Below, one piece after another: positions 17,493-28,616 of a stretch of 64,000 nt of DNA. The stretch's first letter is position 1. Each line of letters starts with the position of its first letter. The notes below the pieces were generated by a model that was given only the letters and a program-made list of their open reading frames with translations, made no database searches and was not told the DNA's origin. The stretch lies in NCBI RefSeq assembly GCF_001673365.1, contig NZ_LZLS01000169.1:1-64000 (forward strand), written 5' to 3'. The DNA comes from Mycobacterium asiaticum. GTDB taxonomy: Bacteria > Actinomycetota > Actinomycetes > Mycobacteriales > Mycobacteriaceae. A program made the position numbers and the translations under genes.

Positions 17493-18395
17493 GTGACCGA
17501 GTTGCCTCACGACGAACTGGCCGGACTATCTGAATTCGACCTGCTGGCCGAGAACGCCGAACAAGCCGGCGCTTCCGGTCCGCTCCCCGATGTGGAGCGG
17601 GTGACAGCGGGACCGATCAGCGCTCTGCGCTGGGGCGGTTGTGAACCGCGGGTGATCTTTCTGCACGGTGGCGGGCAGAACGCACACACCTGGGACACAG
17701 TGATCGTGGGCCTGGGTGAACCAGCGCTCGCAGTGGACCTGCCCGGCCACGGTCATTCCTCGTGGCGTGACGACGGTGACTACTCCCCGCAGCACAACGC
17801 CGACGCCTTGGCGCCAGTGCTGCGCGAGTTGGCACCCGACGCGGAGTACGTGGTCGGTATGTCGTTGGGCGGACTGACCGGGATCCGGCTCGGGGCGCTG
17901 GCACCGGAGTTGGTCGACGAACTCGTGCTGATCGACGTCACACCCTCTGCGCTGGCCCGCCACTCCGAGATGACAAAGGAACAGCAAGGCACCGTGGCGT
18001 TGATGCACGGCGAGCGGGAGTTCCCCAGTTTCCAAGCCATGCTGGACCTGACCATCGCAGCGGCACCGCACCGCGAGGTCAGCGCGCTGCGGCGCGGGGT
18101 GTTCCACAATTCGCGCCAACTCGACAACGGCAACTGGACATGGCGCTACGACGCGATCCGCGTGTTTCCGGATTTCAGCACGCTGTGGGAGGACGTCGAA
18201 GCGCTGGCCGCACCGGTGACGCTGGTGCGCGGCGGCACGTCGGGCTTCGTCAACGACGACGATGTCGCCGAACTCAGCAGGCGCGCAACACAATTCCGCG
18301 GCGCGCACGTCGTCGAGAATTCGGGTCACTCGGTGCAAAGTGACCAGCCGCGCGCCCTGATCGAGCTAGTACGTCAGATAATCGGCGCTCGCTGA
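17493..18395 (+). CDS. alpha/beta hydrolase (Rv0045c-like esterase)
   Basis: A 300-residue alpha/beta hydrolase. The oxyanion region is [14 protein letters not shown], the nucleophile elbow GMSLGG holds the catalytic Ser, and the catalytic His lies in [13 protein letters not shown]. An Asp in the region [13 protein letters not shown] is the likely third member. Closely resembles the M. tuberculosis esterase Rv0045c in length and position. It should hydrolyse short-chain esters; the natural substrate is unknown. The GTG start lies about 38 bp after the end of the palindrome array. Confidence 0.9.
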   Translation: MTELPHDELAGLSEFDLLAENAEQAGASGPLPDVERVTAGPISALRWGGCEPRVIFLHGGGQNAHTWDTVIVGLGEPALAVDLPGHGHSSWRDDGDYSPQHNADALAPVLRELAPDAEYVVGMSLGGLTGIRLGALAPELVDELVLIDVTPSALARHSEMTKEQQGTVALMHGEREFPSFQAMLDLTIAAAPHREVSALRRGVFHNSRQLDNGNWTWRYDAIRVFPDFSTLWEDVEALAAPVTLVRGGTSGFVNDDDVAELSRRATQFRGAHVVENSGHSVQSDQPRALIELVRQIIGAR

Positions 18396-18412
18396 GGCCT
18401 ACGGTAGTCAAT

Positions 18413-19225
18413 ATGACCTCAACCGCTCCCGAACCCGGGCTGCCCAATTTTCCCATTCGCGTCGGCGTACAGCTGCAACCGCAACAAGCGCCGCGGTATG
18501 AAGACATTCGCGACGCGGTGCGCCGGTGCGAGGACATCGGCGTCGACGTCGCATTCAACTGGGATCACTTCTTCCCGCTCTACGGCGATCCGGATGGCGC
18601 ACATTTCGAATGTTGGACGATGCTCGGAGCCTGGGCGGAACAGACCTCCCGAATCCAGATCGGCGCATTGGTGACTTGCAACTCCTACCGAAACCCGGAA
18701 TTGCTGGCTGACATGGCTCGCACCGTGGATCACATCTCTAGTGGCCGCCTGATCCTCGGCATCGGCTCGGGATGGAAACAGAAGGACTACGACGAGTACG
18801 GCTACGAATTCGGTACCGCCGGCAGCCGGCTCGACGACCTGGCCGGTGCACTCCCCCGCATCAAATCGCGGTTGGGCAAGCTGAACCCGGCACCGACCCG
18901 CGACATCCCGGTCCTGATCGGCGGCGGTGGCGAACGCAAAACCTTGCGACTGGTCGCCGAGCACGCAGACGTGTGGCACAGCTTCAGCTCGGCCGACGAG
19001 TTCCCGGTCAAAGCCGAGGTGCTCCGCAAACATTGCGATGACGTGGGGCGCGACCCGGCCAGCATCGAACGCTCGGCCTCCGCGGGCCACGGTTCGGAGC
19101 TGATCGCCAACGCAGAAGCACTCGCCGAACTCGGAGTCACCCTGCTGACGGTCGGTTGCGACGGTCCCGATTACGACCTGACTGATGCGGAAACCCTGTG
19201 CCGATGGCGCGACCGCGCGAGTTAA
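18413..19225 (+). CDS. LLM-class F420-dependent oxidoreductase
   Basis: A 270-residue luciferase-like TIM-barrel oxidoreductase. Family blocks include [36 protein letters not shown] and [19 protein letters not shown], followed by [20 protein letters not shown], which binds the cofactor phosphate. F420 rather than FMN is inferred from the mycobacterial subfamily. It starts 18 bp after the esterase gene, so the two are probably co-transcribed. The positional equivalent is Rv0044c. Substrate unknown. Confidence 0.88.
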   Translation: MTSTAPEPGLPNFPIRVGVQLQPQQAPRYEDIRDAVRRCEDIGVDVAFNWDHFFPLYGDPDGAHFECWTMLGAWAEQTSRIQIGALVTCNSYRNPELLADMARTVDHISSGRLILGIGSGWKQKDYDEYGYEFGTAGSRLDDLAGALPRIKSRLGKLNPAPTRDIPVLIGGGGERKTLRLVAEHADVWHSFSSADEFPVKAEVLRKHCDDVGRDPASIERSASAGHGSELIANAEALAELGVTLLTVGCDGPDYDLTDAETLCRWRDRAS

Positions 19226-19324
19226 CGCGCGCTTCATCGACGAAACATCTCAACGCAGACGCCCAGTCATGAGAAACTTGCCGCGCCAGGGGCCGTCGGG
19301 CGGCTGAAAAGAGACTGCGAACTG

Positions 19325-20053
19325 ATGCCTAAGAAATACGGGATCAAGGAAAAAGACCAGGTCGTGACCCACGTCCTGAACCTGCTGCTGACCGGGAAGC
19401 TCCGCAGCGGGGACCGGGTTGACCGCAACGAGATCGCACAGGGCCTCGGCATCAGTCGAGTGCCCATTCAAGAGGCGCTGGTTCAGCTCGAACACGACGG
19501 CATCGTGTCGACGCGCTACCACCGCGGCGCGTTCGTGGAGCGGTTCGACGAATCCACAGTCCTAGAGCACCACGAACTCGACGGCCTGCTCAACGGCATC
19601 GCCTCCGCGCGAGCGGCCGCCAACCCCACACCGCGCATCCTCGGCGAACTCGACTCGCTGCTGCGATCGTTGCGCGCGTCGCGAGAAGCGCGCGTCTTCG
19701 CCGAAACCGCCTGGGAGTACCGGCGCGTGGTCAACGACGAGTACGCGGGTCCACGCCTGCACGCCACCATCCGCGCCTCACAGAACCTCATCCCCCGTGT
19801 TTTCTTCATGACCTACCAGCACGGCCGCGACGACATGCTGCCGTCCTACGAAGAGGAAAACGCGGCGATGCACCGACGCGACCCGGAAGCCGCCCGCGCG
19901 GCCTGTATCGGCCGCTCAGAGCTGATGGCCAAGACGATGATCGCCGAACTGTGCCGCCGCGGTGTGTTTGCCCGACCCGGCGAACTTGGCGACACTTCCG
20001 CAGCCCAGCCGGAGGCCGAGATTCCCCGCGAGCCGTCCACGATCGTGCTCTGA
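19325..20053 (+). CDS. GntR family regulator (FadR/FCD type)
   Basis: A 242-residue regulator. The N-terminal winged helix ([20 protein letters not shown], then [18 protein letters not shown]) is typical GntR. The alpha-helical C-terminal FCD-like domain contains [18 protein letters not shown] and [13 protein letters not shown]. It immediately precedes an amino-acid ABC transporter operon that the H37Rv locus lacks as I recall it, so the transporter may be its target. Effector unknown. Confidence 0.88.
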   Translation: MPKKYGIKEKDQVVTHVLNLLLTGKLRSGDRVDRNEIAQGLGISRVPIQEALVQLEHDGIVSTRYHRGAFVERFDESTVLEHHELDGLLNGIASARAAANPTPRILGELDSLLRSLRASREARVFAETAWEYRRVVNDEYAGPRLHATIRASQNLIPRVFFMTYQHGRDDMLPSYEEENAAMHRRDPEAARAACIGRSELMAKTMIAELCRRGVFARPGELGDTSAAQPEAEIPREPSTIVL

Positions 20054-20089
20054 GCGCCGCACCGCGGCGTGCTCGATACGGTGGCGGTG

Positions 20090-21877
20090 ATGAGCGCGAA
20101 GTTATTCGGGATCGTCGCGACAATCCTGCTGGTGGCCGGGCTGGCCGGCGCGGCACCCGCAGCCGCCGACCGCAATCAGTGCGCGCCGCCCGGTTTGGAC
20201 AGCGCCAACGTCTTACCGGACGACCTGATGTCGCGGACAGACGGCCAGAGCGAGGACTCGGATGACACCGACACCACAGCGTCCGTCGTCCCGTTGACCT
20301 CGGTGAACACCGCCGCGCTCGGACTCGGTACGCCCGGCGTCCTGCTGGCGGGCACGCTCTCGGATGCGCCGCCCAGCACCTGCATTAACGCCACTGGTCG
20401 TTACACCGGCTTCGACAACGAGTTGTTGCGTGCCATGGCCGCGAAGCTGGGTCTGCAGGTGCGCTTCGTCGGGACCGACTTCTCCGCCCTGCTCGCCCAG
20501 GTGGCCTCGCGACGTTTCGATGTCGGCTCCTCATCCGTCAAGGCCACCGACGCCCGACGCCATACCGTCGCCTTCACCAACGGATATGACTTCGGCTTCT
20601 ACTCCCTGGTAGTGGCGCCGGGTTCGGCGATCAAGAAGTTCACCGACCTCAGCGTCGGACAACGGATCGGAGTCGTCCAAGGCACCGTCGAAGAAACCTA
20701 CGTCGTCGACACCCTGGATCTGCAGCCGGTGAAATACCCGGACTTCGCCACGGTCTACGCAAGCCTGAAGACCCGCCAGATCGATGCGTGGGTGGCGCCG
20801 GCCAACCAGGCCTCGACCGCGATCCGGCCGGGCGACCCGGCAGTGATCGTGGCGAACACGTTCGGCACCGGCGATTTCGTGGCATACGCCGTCGCCAAGG
20901 ACAACCAACCGCTGGTCGACGCCCTGAACTCAGCCCTGGACGCCGTCATCGCCGACGGCACCTGGTCCGCGCTCTACAGCAAATGGAAGCCACGCACGTT
21001 GGCGCCCGGCTGGAAGCCCGGATCGCGGACCGCTCCGGCCCCGAAGCTGCCCGATTTCGCGGCCATCGCCGCCGACCATCACCGCAGGTCGGTACAACCG
21101 GCCGTTCCCAAATCGACGCTGACCCAGCTGCGCGAATCCTTTCTCGACTGGGACATGTACCGGCAGGCCGTTCCCGCCCTGCTCACCACCGGCCTGCCCA
21201 ACACGCTGATCCTGACTGGCAGCGCCAGCCTCATCGGGCTGGCGATCGGCATGGGGCTGGCCATCGCCGGGATATCCCACCAGCGCTGGCTGCGCTGGCC
21301 GGCCCGGATATACACCGACATCTTCCGCGGCCTGCCCGAGGTGGTGATCATCCTGATCATCGGCCTGGGCGTCGGGCCGGTGGTGGGAGGTCTGACCAAC
21401 AACAATCCGTATCCGCTGGGCATAGCCGCCCTGGGATTGATGACCGGCGCCTACGTCGGCGAGATTCTGCGATCCGGGATACAGAGCGTCGATGCCGGCC
21501 AGCTCGAAGCATCACGTGCGCTGGGCTTCAGCTACGCGGCCGCGATGCGTTTGATCGTCGTGCCGCAGGGGGTGCGGCGGGTGCTGCCCGCGCTGGTCAA
21601 TCAGTTCATTGCGCTGCTGAAAGCCTCGGCACTTGTGTACTTCCTGGGGCTGATTGCCAACCAGCGCGAGCTGTTCCAGGTGGGCCGTGACCTCAACGCC
21701 CAGACGGGAAGCCTCTCGCCACTGGTGGCCGCGGGCATCTTCTATCTGTTGTTGACCGTGCCATTGACGCACCTGGTGAATTACATCGACGCGCGACTGC
21801 GGCGCGGGCGCGCCAAACTCCAACCCGAAGATCCGCCGGAAGTGGTCACCTCGACCATCGGACCGGAGATGACGTGA
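20090..21877 (+). CDS. fused substrate-binding protein and permease, polar amino-acid ABC transporter
   Basis: A 595-residue chimera. A signal or anchor segment lies at 1-27 (LFGIVATILLVAGLAGAAPA). A bacterial solute-binding domain of family 3 spans about 80-290 (GFDNELLRAMAAKLGLQVRF, then RIGVVQGTVEETYV). A HisM-type permease spans about 350-580 with its membrane segments and the EAA loop (SVDAGQLEASRALGFSYAAA). It imports a polar amino acid such as glutamine or glutamate, though specificity is not readable. The ATG at 20090 is preferred over in-frame upstream starts because it opens the signal sequence. Its stop overlaps the ATPase start by four bases. Confidence 0.9.
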   Translation: MSAKLFGIVATILLVAGLAGAAPAAADRNQCAPPGLDSANVLPDDLMSRTDGQSEDSDDTDTTASVVPLTSVNTAALGLGTPGVLLAGTLSDAPPSTCINATGRYTGFDNELLRAMAAKLGLQVRFVGTDFSALLAQVASRRFDVGSSSVKATDARRHTVAFTNGYDFGFYSLVVAPGSAIKKFTDLSVGQRIGVVQGTVEETYVVDTLDLQPVKYPDFATVYASLKTRQIDAWVAPANQASTAIRPGDPAVIVANTFGTGDFVAYAVAKDNQPLVDALNSALDAVIADGTWSALYSKWKPRTLAPGWKPGSRTAPAPKLPDFAAIAADHHRRSVQPAVPKSTLTQLRESFLDWDMYRQAVPALLTTGLPNTLILTGSASLIGLAIGMGLAIAGISHQRWLRWPARIYTDIFRGLPEVVIILIIGLGVGPVVGGLTNNNPYPLGIAALGLMTGAYVGEILRSGIQSVDAGQLEASRALGFSYAAAMRLIVVPQGVRRVLPALVNQFIALLKASALVYFLGLIANQRELFQVGRDLNAQTGSLSPLVAAGIFYLLLTVPLTHLVNYIDARLRRGRAKLQPEDPPEVVTSTIGPEMT

Positions 21878-22623
21878 CCAGCACGGACCAGAAGAGGTCT
21901 CCAGTTTCGTTATCTGCCAAGGATATTCACCAGGTCCTGGCGGGCAACACGGTGCTGCGTGGCGTCGATTTGGACGTGCCGGCCGGCACCACTACCGCTG
22001 TCATCGGGCCGTCCGGCTCGGGCAAGTCCACGCTGCTGCGCACCCTGAACCGACTGCACGAGCCCGACGCCGGCGACATCTTGTTGGACGGCCGATCGGT
22101 GTTGCACGACGATCCCAATGAGTTACGCCAGCGCATCGGCATGGTGTTCCAGCATTTCAACCTGTTTCCACACCTCAGCGTGCTCGACAACATCGCGCTC
22201 GCACCGCGCAAACTGCGCGGGTTGCCTGCCGACGCCGCGCGCCAGCTGGCGCTGCACCACCTCGAGCGGGTGGGTTTGAAAGCCAAGGCGGACGCTCGCC
22301 CGGGCACGCTGTCCGGCGGCCAACAGCAGCGGGTTGCGATTGCCCGGGCGCTGGCGATGGCCCCCCAGGTGATGTTCTTCGACGAAGCCACCTCAGCGTT
22401 GGACCCCGAAATGGTCAAAGGAATTCTGCAACTGATAGCCGATCTGGGCGCCGACGGCATGACGATGGTCGTCGTCACCCACGAGATGGGGTTCGCACGG
22501 TCGGCTTCGGACGCCGTCGTATTCATGGACCACGGCAAAGTCGTGGAGTTCGGGTCCCCGGAGCGGATATTCGACGCCGCCGAGACAGATCGACTGCAGC
22601 GGTTCCTCTCCCAGGTGCTGTGA
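21874..22623 (+). CDS. amino-acid ABC transporter ATP-binding protein (GlnQ-like)
   Basis: A 249-residue ATPase. Walker A is GPSGSGKSTLLRTLNRL, the signature is LSGGQQQRVAIARAL, Walker B is VMFFDEATSAL, and the switch His lies in VVVTHEMGFA. The EFGSPERIF tail is usual for the polar amino-acid subfamily. It starts with GTG overlapping the permease stop (GTGA) and powers that fused protein. With the preceding gene it forms a complete two-gene importer. Confidence 0.95.
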   Translation: MTSTDQKRSPVSLSAKDIHQVLAGNTVLRGVDLDVPAGTTTAVIGPSGSGKSTLLRTLNRLHEPDAGDILLDGRSVLHDDPNELRQRIGMVFQHFNLFPHLSVLDNIALAPRKLRGLPADAARQLALHHLERVGLKAKADARPGTLSGGQQQRVAIARALAMAPQVMFFDEATSALDPEMVKGILQLIADLGADGMTMVVVTHEMGFARSASDAVVFMDHGKVVEFGSPERIFDAAETDRLQRFLSQVL

Positions 22624-22691
22624 CCAGCGCGGGCGCGCCCGGCCGACACGGTGTCTTCCGCCACGGAAATGTCGGGTTAGACTGCCGGTTT

Positions 22692-23192
22692 ATGGCGGAC
22701 AGCGAACCGACAGCTCCGGAGGTGAAGGAGCTGGCGGAGGGTTTGCACCGCTCGCTCTCCAAGTTGATCACGATCCTGCGCAGGGGGGACACCGCCGGCG
22801 GAACCGTCGCAGGCGAATTGACGTTGGCGCAGCTGTCGATTCTGATCACCTTGCTGGACCGAGGGCCGATCAGGATGACCGACCTGGCCGCGCACGAGCG
22901 GGTACGCACCCCCACCACCACCGTGGCCATCCGCCGCCTGGAAAAGGTCGGGCTGGTCAAGCGCTCACGCGACCCATCCGACCTGCGCGCCGTGTTGGTC
23001 GACATCACCGCGCAGGGTCGGGCCGTACACAAGGAATCGCTGGCCAATCGACACGCCGCGCTGGCCGCAATGCTCAGCCAGCTTCCGCCCGCTGACCTGG
23101 AAACCCTGATGAAGGCACTGGCGCCGTTAGATCGCCTGGCCGCCGGTGAGCCTGTCGCCGAGGCCGCCACTGCGTCCCCGGACGCCGAATAG
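22692..23192 (+). CDS. MarR family transcriptional regulator
   Basis: A 166-residue winged-helix regulator. The core runs LTLAQLSILITLLDRGPIRM, then TDLAAHERVRTPTTTVAIRR and LEKVGLVKRSRDPSDLRAVL, including the Asp-Arg wing. ATG 22692 is chosen; a GTG at 22620 overlapping the ATPase stop would add 24 residues of doubtful sequence. The positional equivalent is Rv0042c. Target unknown, possibly the divergently placed or neighbouring genes. Confidence 0.88.
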   Translation: MADSEPTAPEVKELAEGLHRSLSKLITILRRGDTAGGTVAGELTLAQLSILITLLDRGPIRMTDLAAHERVRTPTTTVAIRRLEKVGLVKRSRDPSDLRAVLVDITAQGRAVHKESLANRHAALAAMLSQLPPADLETLMKALAPLDRLAAGEPVAEAATASPDAE

Positions 23193-23231
23193 CAAGCGCG
23201 AAAGTGGCTGACTGTCAACTAATCTGACGTC

Positions 23232-23897
23232 ATGCCCACCGCACTCATCACAGGTGCCAGCGCCGGTATCGGCGAAGCCATCGCCAGCGCCTTGGCGCCC
23301 ACCCACACCTTGCTGCTGGCCGGACGTCCGTCGTCCCGGCTGGACGGTGTGGCGGAACGCCTCGGCGCCACGACGTTTCCGTTGGATCTGACCGACACCG
23401 ATTCCATCGAAGCCAGTTGTGAGGTCGTCGACGAACTTGACGTGCTGGTGCACAATGCCGGGCTGTCCATCCCCGGCCGGGTCGCCGAGTCGCACGTCGA
23501 CGAATGGCGCGCCACGTTCGCTGTCAATGTCTTTGGTGCCGTGGCACTTACGTTGACATTGTTGCCCGCGCTGCGCCAGGCGCGCGGGCGCGTCGTCTTC
23601 ATCAACTCCGGGTCAGGACGCAACGTGTCGCCCGGCATGGCCTCCTATTCGGCCAGCAAGTTCGCCCTTCGCGCCTTCGCCGACTCGCTGCGTGCCGACG
23701 AGCCGGCGCTGCTGGTCACCTCGATTCACCCCGGTCGCGTGGACACCGAAATGCAACGCGATCTCGTCGCCTACGAGGGCGGCGAGTACGACCCCTCGAA
23801 GTTCCTGCGCCCCGAGACCGTCGCCGAGGTAGTCGCCCACGCGGTGGCAACGCCTCGCGACGGCCACCTGCATGAAGTCGTGATCCGGCCGCGTTAG
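23232..23897 (+). CDS. short-chain dehydrogenase/reductase
   Basis: A 221-residue SDR. The nucleotide motif is TGASAGIGEAIA and the conserved asparagine is in VLVHNAG. The catalytic Ser-Tyr-Lys set is INSGSGRN, then YSASK. A PGRVDTEM segment lies after the active site. It is shorter than average because the C-terminal part is compact. Substrate unknown. It lies 39 bp after the MarR gene and is convergent with leuS, ending 10 bp from it. Confidence 0.9.
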   Translation: MPTALITGASAGIGEAIASALAPTHTLLLAGRPSSRLDGVAERLGATTFPLDLTDTDSIEASCEVVDELDVLVHNAGLSIPGRVAESHVDEWRATFAVNVFGAVALTLTLLPALRQARGRVVFINSGSGRNVSPGMASYSASKFALRAFADSLRADEPALLVTSIHPGRVDTEMQRDLVAYEGGEYDPSKFLRPETVAEVVAHAVATPRDGHLHEVVIRPR

Positions 23898-23907
23898 TTG
23901 GCGCGAA

Positions 23908-26787
23908 CTAGACCACCAGGTTGACCATCCTGCCCGGGACCACGATCACCTTGCGTGGAGTGGCGCCATCCAGGAAAGCCAGCACCTTCTCATCAGCCAG
24001 GGCCGCGGCTTGCACCGCATCCTGGCCCGCGTCGGCCGCCACCACGACCCGGCCGCGTACCTTGCCGTTGACCTGCACCGGGTACTCGACGGTGTCATCC
24101 ACCAGGTAGGCCGCATCAGCCACCGGGAAGGGCCCGTGCGCCAGCGAGGTGCCGTGGCCCAGCCGCGACCACAATTCCTCGGCCAGGTGCGGAGCCAGCG
24201 GCGCCAGCATCAACACCAGCGGCTCGACCGCCGCCCGGGGCACCTCACCGCGGTACTGCTTGGTGAGGTAGTTGGTGTACTCGATCAGCTTGGCGGCCGC
24301 GGTGTTATTGCGCAGCGCCGCATAGTCTTCGGCCACTCCGGCGATGGTGCGATGTAGCGACCGCAGCGTGTCGGTCGCCAACTCCTGGTCGGCGACCCGG
24401 ACTTCGCCTGTTTCCTCGTCCACCGCCAACCGCCACACACGCTGCAGAAAGCGGTGCGCGCCAACGACATCCTTGGTGGCCCATGGCCGAGACGCCTCGA
24501 GCGGACCCATCGACATCTCGTAGACACGTAGGGTATCCGCGCCGTACTCATCGCAGATCTCGTCGGGTGAGATCGAATTCTTCAGGCTCTTACCGATTTT
24601 GCCGAACTCCTGGAACACTTCGATCTCGCCGTCCGGGCCCGGTAAGAAAAATGAGCCAGCGCGCTCGATCACATTCTCGGCGGGCACGTAGGACCCGCGC
24701 TGGTCCGTGTAGGCGAAGGCCTGGATGTACCCCTGGTTCACCAGCCGTCGATAGGGCTCACTGGAGCTGACGTGGCCCAGGTCGTACAGCACCTTGTGCC
24801 AGAACCGGCAATAGAGCAGGTGCAACACGGCGTGCTCGGCACCGCCCACGTAGAGGTCGACCCCGCCGGGATCGTTGGGACCGTGCTCGGCTGGGCGCGG
24901 GCCCATCCAGTAAGCCTCGTTTTCCTTGGCGCAGAAGCGTTCCGAGTTGTGCGGATCGGTGTACCGCAACTCGTACCAAGAACTGGCGGCCCATTGCGGC
25001 ATCACATTGGTATCGCGGGTGTAGGGCTGCAGGCCGTCGCCGAGATCCAGCTCCACATGCACCCATTCGGTCGCCTTGGCCAGCGGTGGTGACGGTTCGC
25101 TGTCGGCGTCATCCGGGTCGAACAACACCGGCGAATAGTCGGGCACGTCGGGAAGTTCGACGGGCAACGCGGATTCGTCGATCGGGTGGGCGCGCCCCGC
25201 TGTGTCGTAGACGATCGGGAACGGCTCACCCCAGTACCGTTGCCGAGCGAAAAGCCAGTCCCGCAATTTGAATTGGATTCGGGGCCGACCTTTGCCCTCT
25301 GATTCCAACCGCGCGGTGATCGTCGCTTTGGCCTCGGCGACGTCCAATCCGTCTAGGTAGCCGGAGTTGACCAGGACACCGTCGCCGGAGTGCGCGGCCT
25401 GCGAAACATCGCCGCCGGCAATGACTTCGACAATCGGGAGACCGAATGCACGGGCAAAGTCCCAGTCTCGTTGGTCGTGACCCGGGACGGCCATGATGGC
25501 ACCGGTGCCGTAGCCGGCCAGCACGTAATCGGCAATGAAGATCGGCACCGCCTTTCCGTTGGCCGGATTGATCGCGTAGCTGCCGAGGAAGACGCCGGTT
25601 TTCTCCCTGCTCTCCTGGCGCTCGAGGTCTGACTTGGCCGCGATCGCGCGCCGGTAGGCTGCCACCGCCTCAACCGGGGTGGCAGCGCCGTACGTCCACG
25701 CTGGATCGACCCCGTCGGGCCAGTTAGCAACGACCAGCTCGTCGACCAGGTCGTGCTCGGGCGCCAACACCAAATAGGTAGCGCCGAACAGTGTGTCGGG
25801 CCGGGTGGTGAACACCTCGATATCAGCCTGCGCACCGTCAGTCTTGGCAGCCGAAAACAGGGCCATGGCCCCGGTAGAGCGCCCAATCCAGTTGCGCTGC
25901 ATCGCTTTGACCTGCTCTGGCCAGTCCAGCGCGTCCAGATCATCGAGCAACCGGTCGGAGTAAGCGGTGATCCGCATCATCCACTGCCGCAACCGCTTCC
26001 GGAACACCGGGAAGTTGCCCCGATCACTGCGGCCGTCGGAGGTGACCTCTTCGTTGGCCAAAACCGTGCCCAGGCCCGGACACCAATTCACCATCGAGTC
26101 GGCGCGGTAGACCAGCCGGTGCGTATCGATAACGTCCGACCGCTCCCCCGCCGACAGCTCCGCCCACTGCCTGCCATCCGTGAGAGTCCTTGCCCCGGAA
26201 TCAAATTCGGCGATCAGCTGCGCTATCGGACGAGCCTTGTTGGCGGCGGTGTCGAACCAGGCGTCGTAGATCTGTAGAAAGATCCACTGCGTCCACTTGT
26301 AGAAGTCCACATCGGTGGTGGAAAAGCTGCGGCGACTGTCGTGACCCAGTCCGAGCCGACCGAGCTGGCGGCGGAAGTTGACGACGTTGGCCTCGGTCCT
26401 GGTCCGCGGATGGGTGCCGGTTTGCACGGCGTACTGCTCGGCTGGCAGACCAAAGGCGTCAAAACCCAACGCGTGCAGCACGTTACGGCCGTTCATCCGG
26501 AAGTACCGGGCATAGACGTCGGTGGCGATGTAGCCCAACGGGTGGCCGACATGCAACCCCTCCCCCGACGGGTACGGGAACATGTCCTGGACGAACAGCT
26601 TGTCCTCGGGTACGGCAGAACCATCCGTCGGAGCGAGGGAACCCACCGGGTTGGGCACATGGAACGTCCCGAGCCGGGCCCAGTTCTCCTGCCAGGTGCG
26701 CTCCACCCCGGCCGCCAGCTCGGCGTTGTAGCGGTACCGCGGCGCGTCGGAGTCCGCATCCGGCGCGGCGGTCGGCGATTCTGTCAC
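23908..26787 (-). CDS. leuS: leucyl-tRNA synthetase
   Basis: A 959-residue class Ia synthetase. The HIGH-type motif is in [19 protein letters not shown] and the KMSKS-type motif is [13 protein letters not shown]. The CP1 editing domain with [19 protein letters not shown] lies between them, and the anticodon-binding domain ends in a C-terminal tail [11 protein letters not shown]. The GTG at 26787 is preferred (TESPTAAPD) over a TTG two codons earlier. It is transcribed divergently from the Mtc28-like antigen. Confidence 0.97.
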   Translation of the reverse strand: MTESPTAAPDADSDAPRYRYNAELAAGVERTWQENWARLGTFHVPNPVGSLAPTDGSAVPEDKLFVQDMFPYPSGEGLHVGHPLGYIATDVYARYFRMNGRNVLHALGFDAFGLPAEQYAVQTGTHPRTRTEANVVNFRRQLGRLGLGHDSRRSFSTTDVDFYKWTQWIFLQIYDAWFDTAANKARPIAQLIAEFDSGARTLTDGRQWAELSAGERSDVIDTHRLVYRADSMVNWCPGLGTVLANEEVTSDGRSDRGNFPVFRKRLRQWMMRITAYSDRLLDDLDALDWPEQVKAMQRNWIGRSTGAMALFSAAKTDGAQADIEVFTTRPDTLFGATYLVLAPEHDLVDELVVANWPDGVDPAWTYGAATPVEAVAAYRRAIAAKSDLERQESREKTGVFLGSYAINPANGKAVPIFIADYVLAGYGTGAIMAVPGHDQRDWDFARAFGLPIVEVIAGGDVSQAAHSGDGVLVNSGYLDGLDVAEAKATITARLESEGKGRPRIQFKLRDWLFARQRYWGEPFPIVYDTAGRAHPIDESALPVELPDVPDYSPVLFDPDDADSEPSPPLAKATEWVHVELDLGDGLQPYTRDTNVMPQWAASSWYELRYTDPHNSERFCAKENEAYWMGPRPAEHGPNDPGGVDLYVGGAEHAVLHLLYCRFWHKVLYDLGHVSSSEPYRRLVNQGYIQAFAYTDQRGSYVPAENVIERAGSFFLPGPDGEIEVFQEFGKIGKSLKNSISPDEICDEYGADTLRVYEMSMGPLEASRPWATKDVVGAHRFLQRVWRLAVDEETGEVRVADQELATDTLRSLHRTIAGVAEDYAALRNNTAAAKLIEYTNYLTKQYRGEVPRAAVEPLVLMLAPLAPHLAEELWSRLGHGTSLAHGPFPVADAAYLVDDTVEYPVQVNGKVRGRVVVAADAGQDAVQAAALADEKVLAFLDGATPRKVIVVPGRMVNLVV

Positions 26788-26981
26788 GCCCAACAGGGTA
26801 TAAGGGCGCCTTTCAAACTAGTCGGGCCACAGGTTGGTATCGGTTCCGTTGCGCAGCGATCAGAGGTTCATCCCAGCTCTATTTCGAGCATGGTGGCGGC
26901 CGTGAGCACTGGATACATTCAGCCTCGGTGGTGGGTCCAACGGCTTCGTCATCACCCAGCTATTCGGAGGGACCGGTCGAG

Positions 26982-28175
26982 ATGATTCAGATCGCGCGCA
27001 CCTGGCGAACCTTCGCAGGTGGCCTGGCCGCCGGGGCCGTCGGCGTCGTGATGTTCGCCGGCGGAACTGCCTCGGCCGAACCCCTGGTCCCCCAACCCGC
27101 TGTCCCCGGCGTCCCCATGCTGCCGGCCACGGCGCCAGGCGCCACGGTGTTTCCCGGGGGCGCCAATACCAACCGATTCGCTCCCGCCCCCGCGCAGGCG
27201 CCGGTCCCGCTGCAGGCTGTCGCCCCCGCGCAACTGCCTGCCCCGGTCGCGGCACCGTCACCGGCCACCGTCCCCGCGGCCGTTCCGGCTCCCGCCGCAA
27301 GCGCACCGCAACCGCCGGCCGTGACGCCCGCTACCACCGGCACGCTGCGCGAGCACCTCGAGAGCAAGGGCGTGAAGCTCGAAGCGCAGCGCCCGCTGGG
27401 TTTCAAGGCGCTCGACATCACCGTGCCGATGCCCCCGCGCTGGACGCAGGTGCCGGACCCGAACGTGCCGGACGCGTTTGTAGTGATCGCCGACCGGGTC
27501 GGCGGTAACAGCGTGTACACGTCGAATGCGCAGGTAGTGGTGTACAAGCTGGTCGGCGACTTCGACCCCGCGGAAGCGATTACGCACGGCTTCGTGGACA
27601 GCCAGCGACTGCTGGCCTGGCAGACGACCAACGCATCGTTCGCCAACCTGGGCGCCTTCCCGTCGTCGGTCATCGAGGGCACCTACCGCGAGAACGACAT
27701 GACGCTGAACACCTCGAGGCGCCACGTGTTCGCCAGTTCCGGATCCGACAAGTACCTGGTGTCTCTGTCGGTGACCACCGCAGCGACCCAAGCCGTCAGC
27801 GATGCCCCCGCCACCGATGCCATCGTCAACGGCTTCCGGGTGTCCACCCCAGGGGCGGCCGCTCAAGCTCCCGCGCGGGTCGGGGCGCCGACGGGGCCGA
27901 GCGCACCGGCACCCGCGGCAACGCCCGCACCGGCTCCGCAAGCACCGGCGTCTCAAGCTCCCGCACCACAGGCGCCGGCTCGGACGACTCCACCACAGGC
28001 GCCTGTTGCGCCCGCCGCGCCGACTGCACCCGCCGCCCCGATCCCGCCGCCGGCGCCCGTGCAGGCAATCCACCCGGTGCCGCGGGCGGTACCCGCGCAA
28101 CCGCCCGCCGTGGCATCCAACCCGGCACCCGCCTCGCCGCCGTTGGTCACCCTGACGCCGGCCCCGGCGCGCTAG
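26982..28175 (+). CDS. proline-rich secreted antigen, Mtc28/LpqN/LpqT family
   Basis: A 397-residue exported protein. The signal peptide is about residues 1-32 ([18 protein letters not shown], then cleavage near ASAEP). A Pro/Ala-rich linker leads to the Mtc28 core of about 170 residues ([20 protein letters not shown], then [19 protein letters not shown]). A long AP-rich tail makes it larger than the 310-residue M. tuberculosis Mtc28. The ATG at 26982 is chosen because it opens the signal peptide. LpqN-like folds bind envelope proteins or lipids; the role here is unproven. Confidence 0.88.
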   Translation: MIQIARTWRTFAGGLAAGAVGVVMFAGGTASAEPLVPQPAVPGVPMLPATAPGATVFPGGANTNRFAPAPAQAPVPLQAVAPAQLPAPVAAPSPATVPAAVPAPAASAPQPPAVTPATTGTLREHLESKGVKLEAQRPLGFKALDITVPMPPRWTQVPDPNVPDAFVVIADRVGGNSVYTSNAQVVVYKLVGDFDPAEAITHGFVDSQRLLAWQTTNASFANLGAFPSSVIEGTYRENDMTLNTSRRHVFASSGSDKYLVSLSVTTAATQAVSDAPATDAIVNGFRVSTPGAAAQAPARVGAPTGPSAPAPAATPAPAPQAPASQAPAPQAPARTTPPQAPVAPAAPTAPAAPIPPPAPVQAIHPVPRAVPAQPPAVASNPAPASPPLVTLTPAPAR

Positions 28176-28227
28176 CGGCGCTGGAGCCCGGCGCGCGCAA
28201 ATTCCGGCGGGCTCGTATTGTGAGCAC

Positions 28228-28578
28228 ATGCTTATCGCGGGCGTGGTGTGCGTGTGTGCGGCGATAGCGTCGGCCGCGTTCGGGATCTGGTCTCTTTCCC
28301 AAGCGCCCGCGGCTGAGCCCAACCAGTTGGCGCTGCGCTCCATGGCGCCGACTCAGCTGGCGGCCGCGGTGATGCTCGCCGCCGGGGGAGTGGTCGCCTT
28401 GGCCGCGTCCCCGCAGACAGCGCTGGTGGTCGTGATCATCTGCATCGTCGGCGCGCTCGGCACACTGGCCACCGGTTCGTTACAGAGCGCGCGGTTCGCG
28501 TTACGTCGTCAGACCGCCGAGGTTCCCGCGTCCGGTTGCGCCGGCAGTTGCGGAGTCTGCACGCTGTCCTGCCACTAG
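28228..28578 (+). CDS. small membrane protein with Cys-rich tail
   Basis: A 116-residue protein with three hydrophobic segments: residues 1-25, about 42-60 and about 63-85. It ends in a cysteine-rich tail (SGCAGSCGVCTLSCH) that could bind metal or form disulfides. Position and size match Rv0039c. It lies 52 bp after the Mtc28-like gene on the same strand. Function unknown. Confidence 0.78.
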   Translation: MLIAGVVCVCAAIASAAFGIWSLSQAPAAEPNQLALRSMAPTQLAAAVMLAAGGVVALAASPQTALVVVIICIVGALGTLATGSLQSARFALRRQTAEVPASGCAGSCGVCTLSCH

Positions 28579-28616
28579 GTCAGTTTCGGACGGTCGCGAC
28601 CCGCTGCGCCCGGCTC

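Noticed and set aside
17280..17510. Minus-strand open frame of 76 codons over the palindrome array
   Set aside because: Its sequence is only the translated repeat (CHAGVTL, DVTLASR) and no ribosome site is present.
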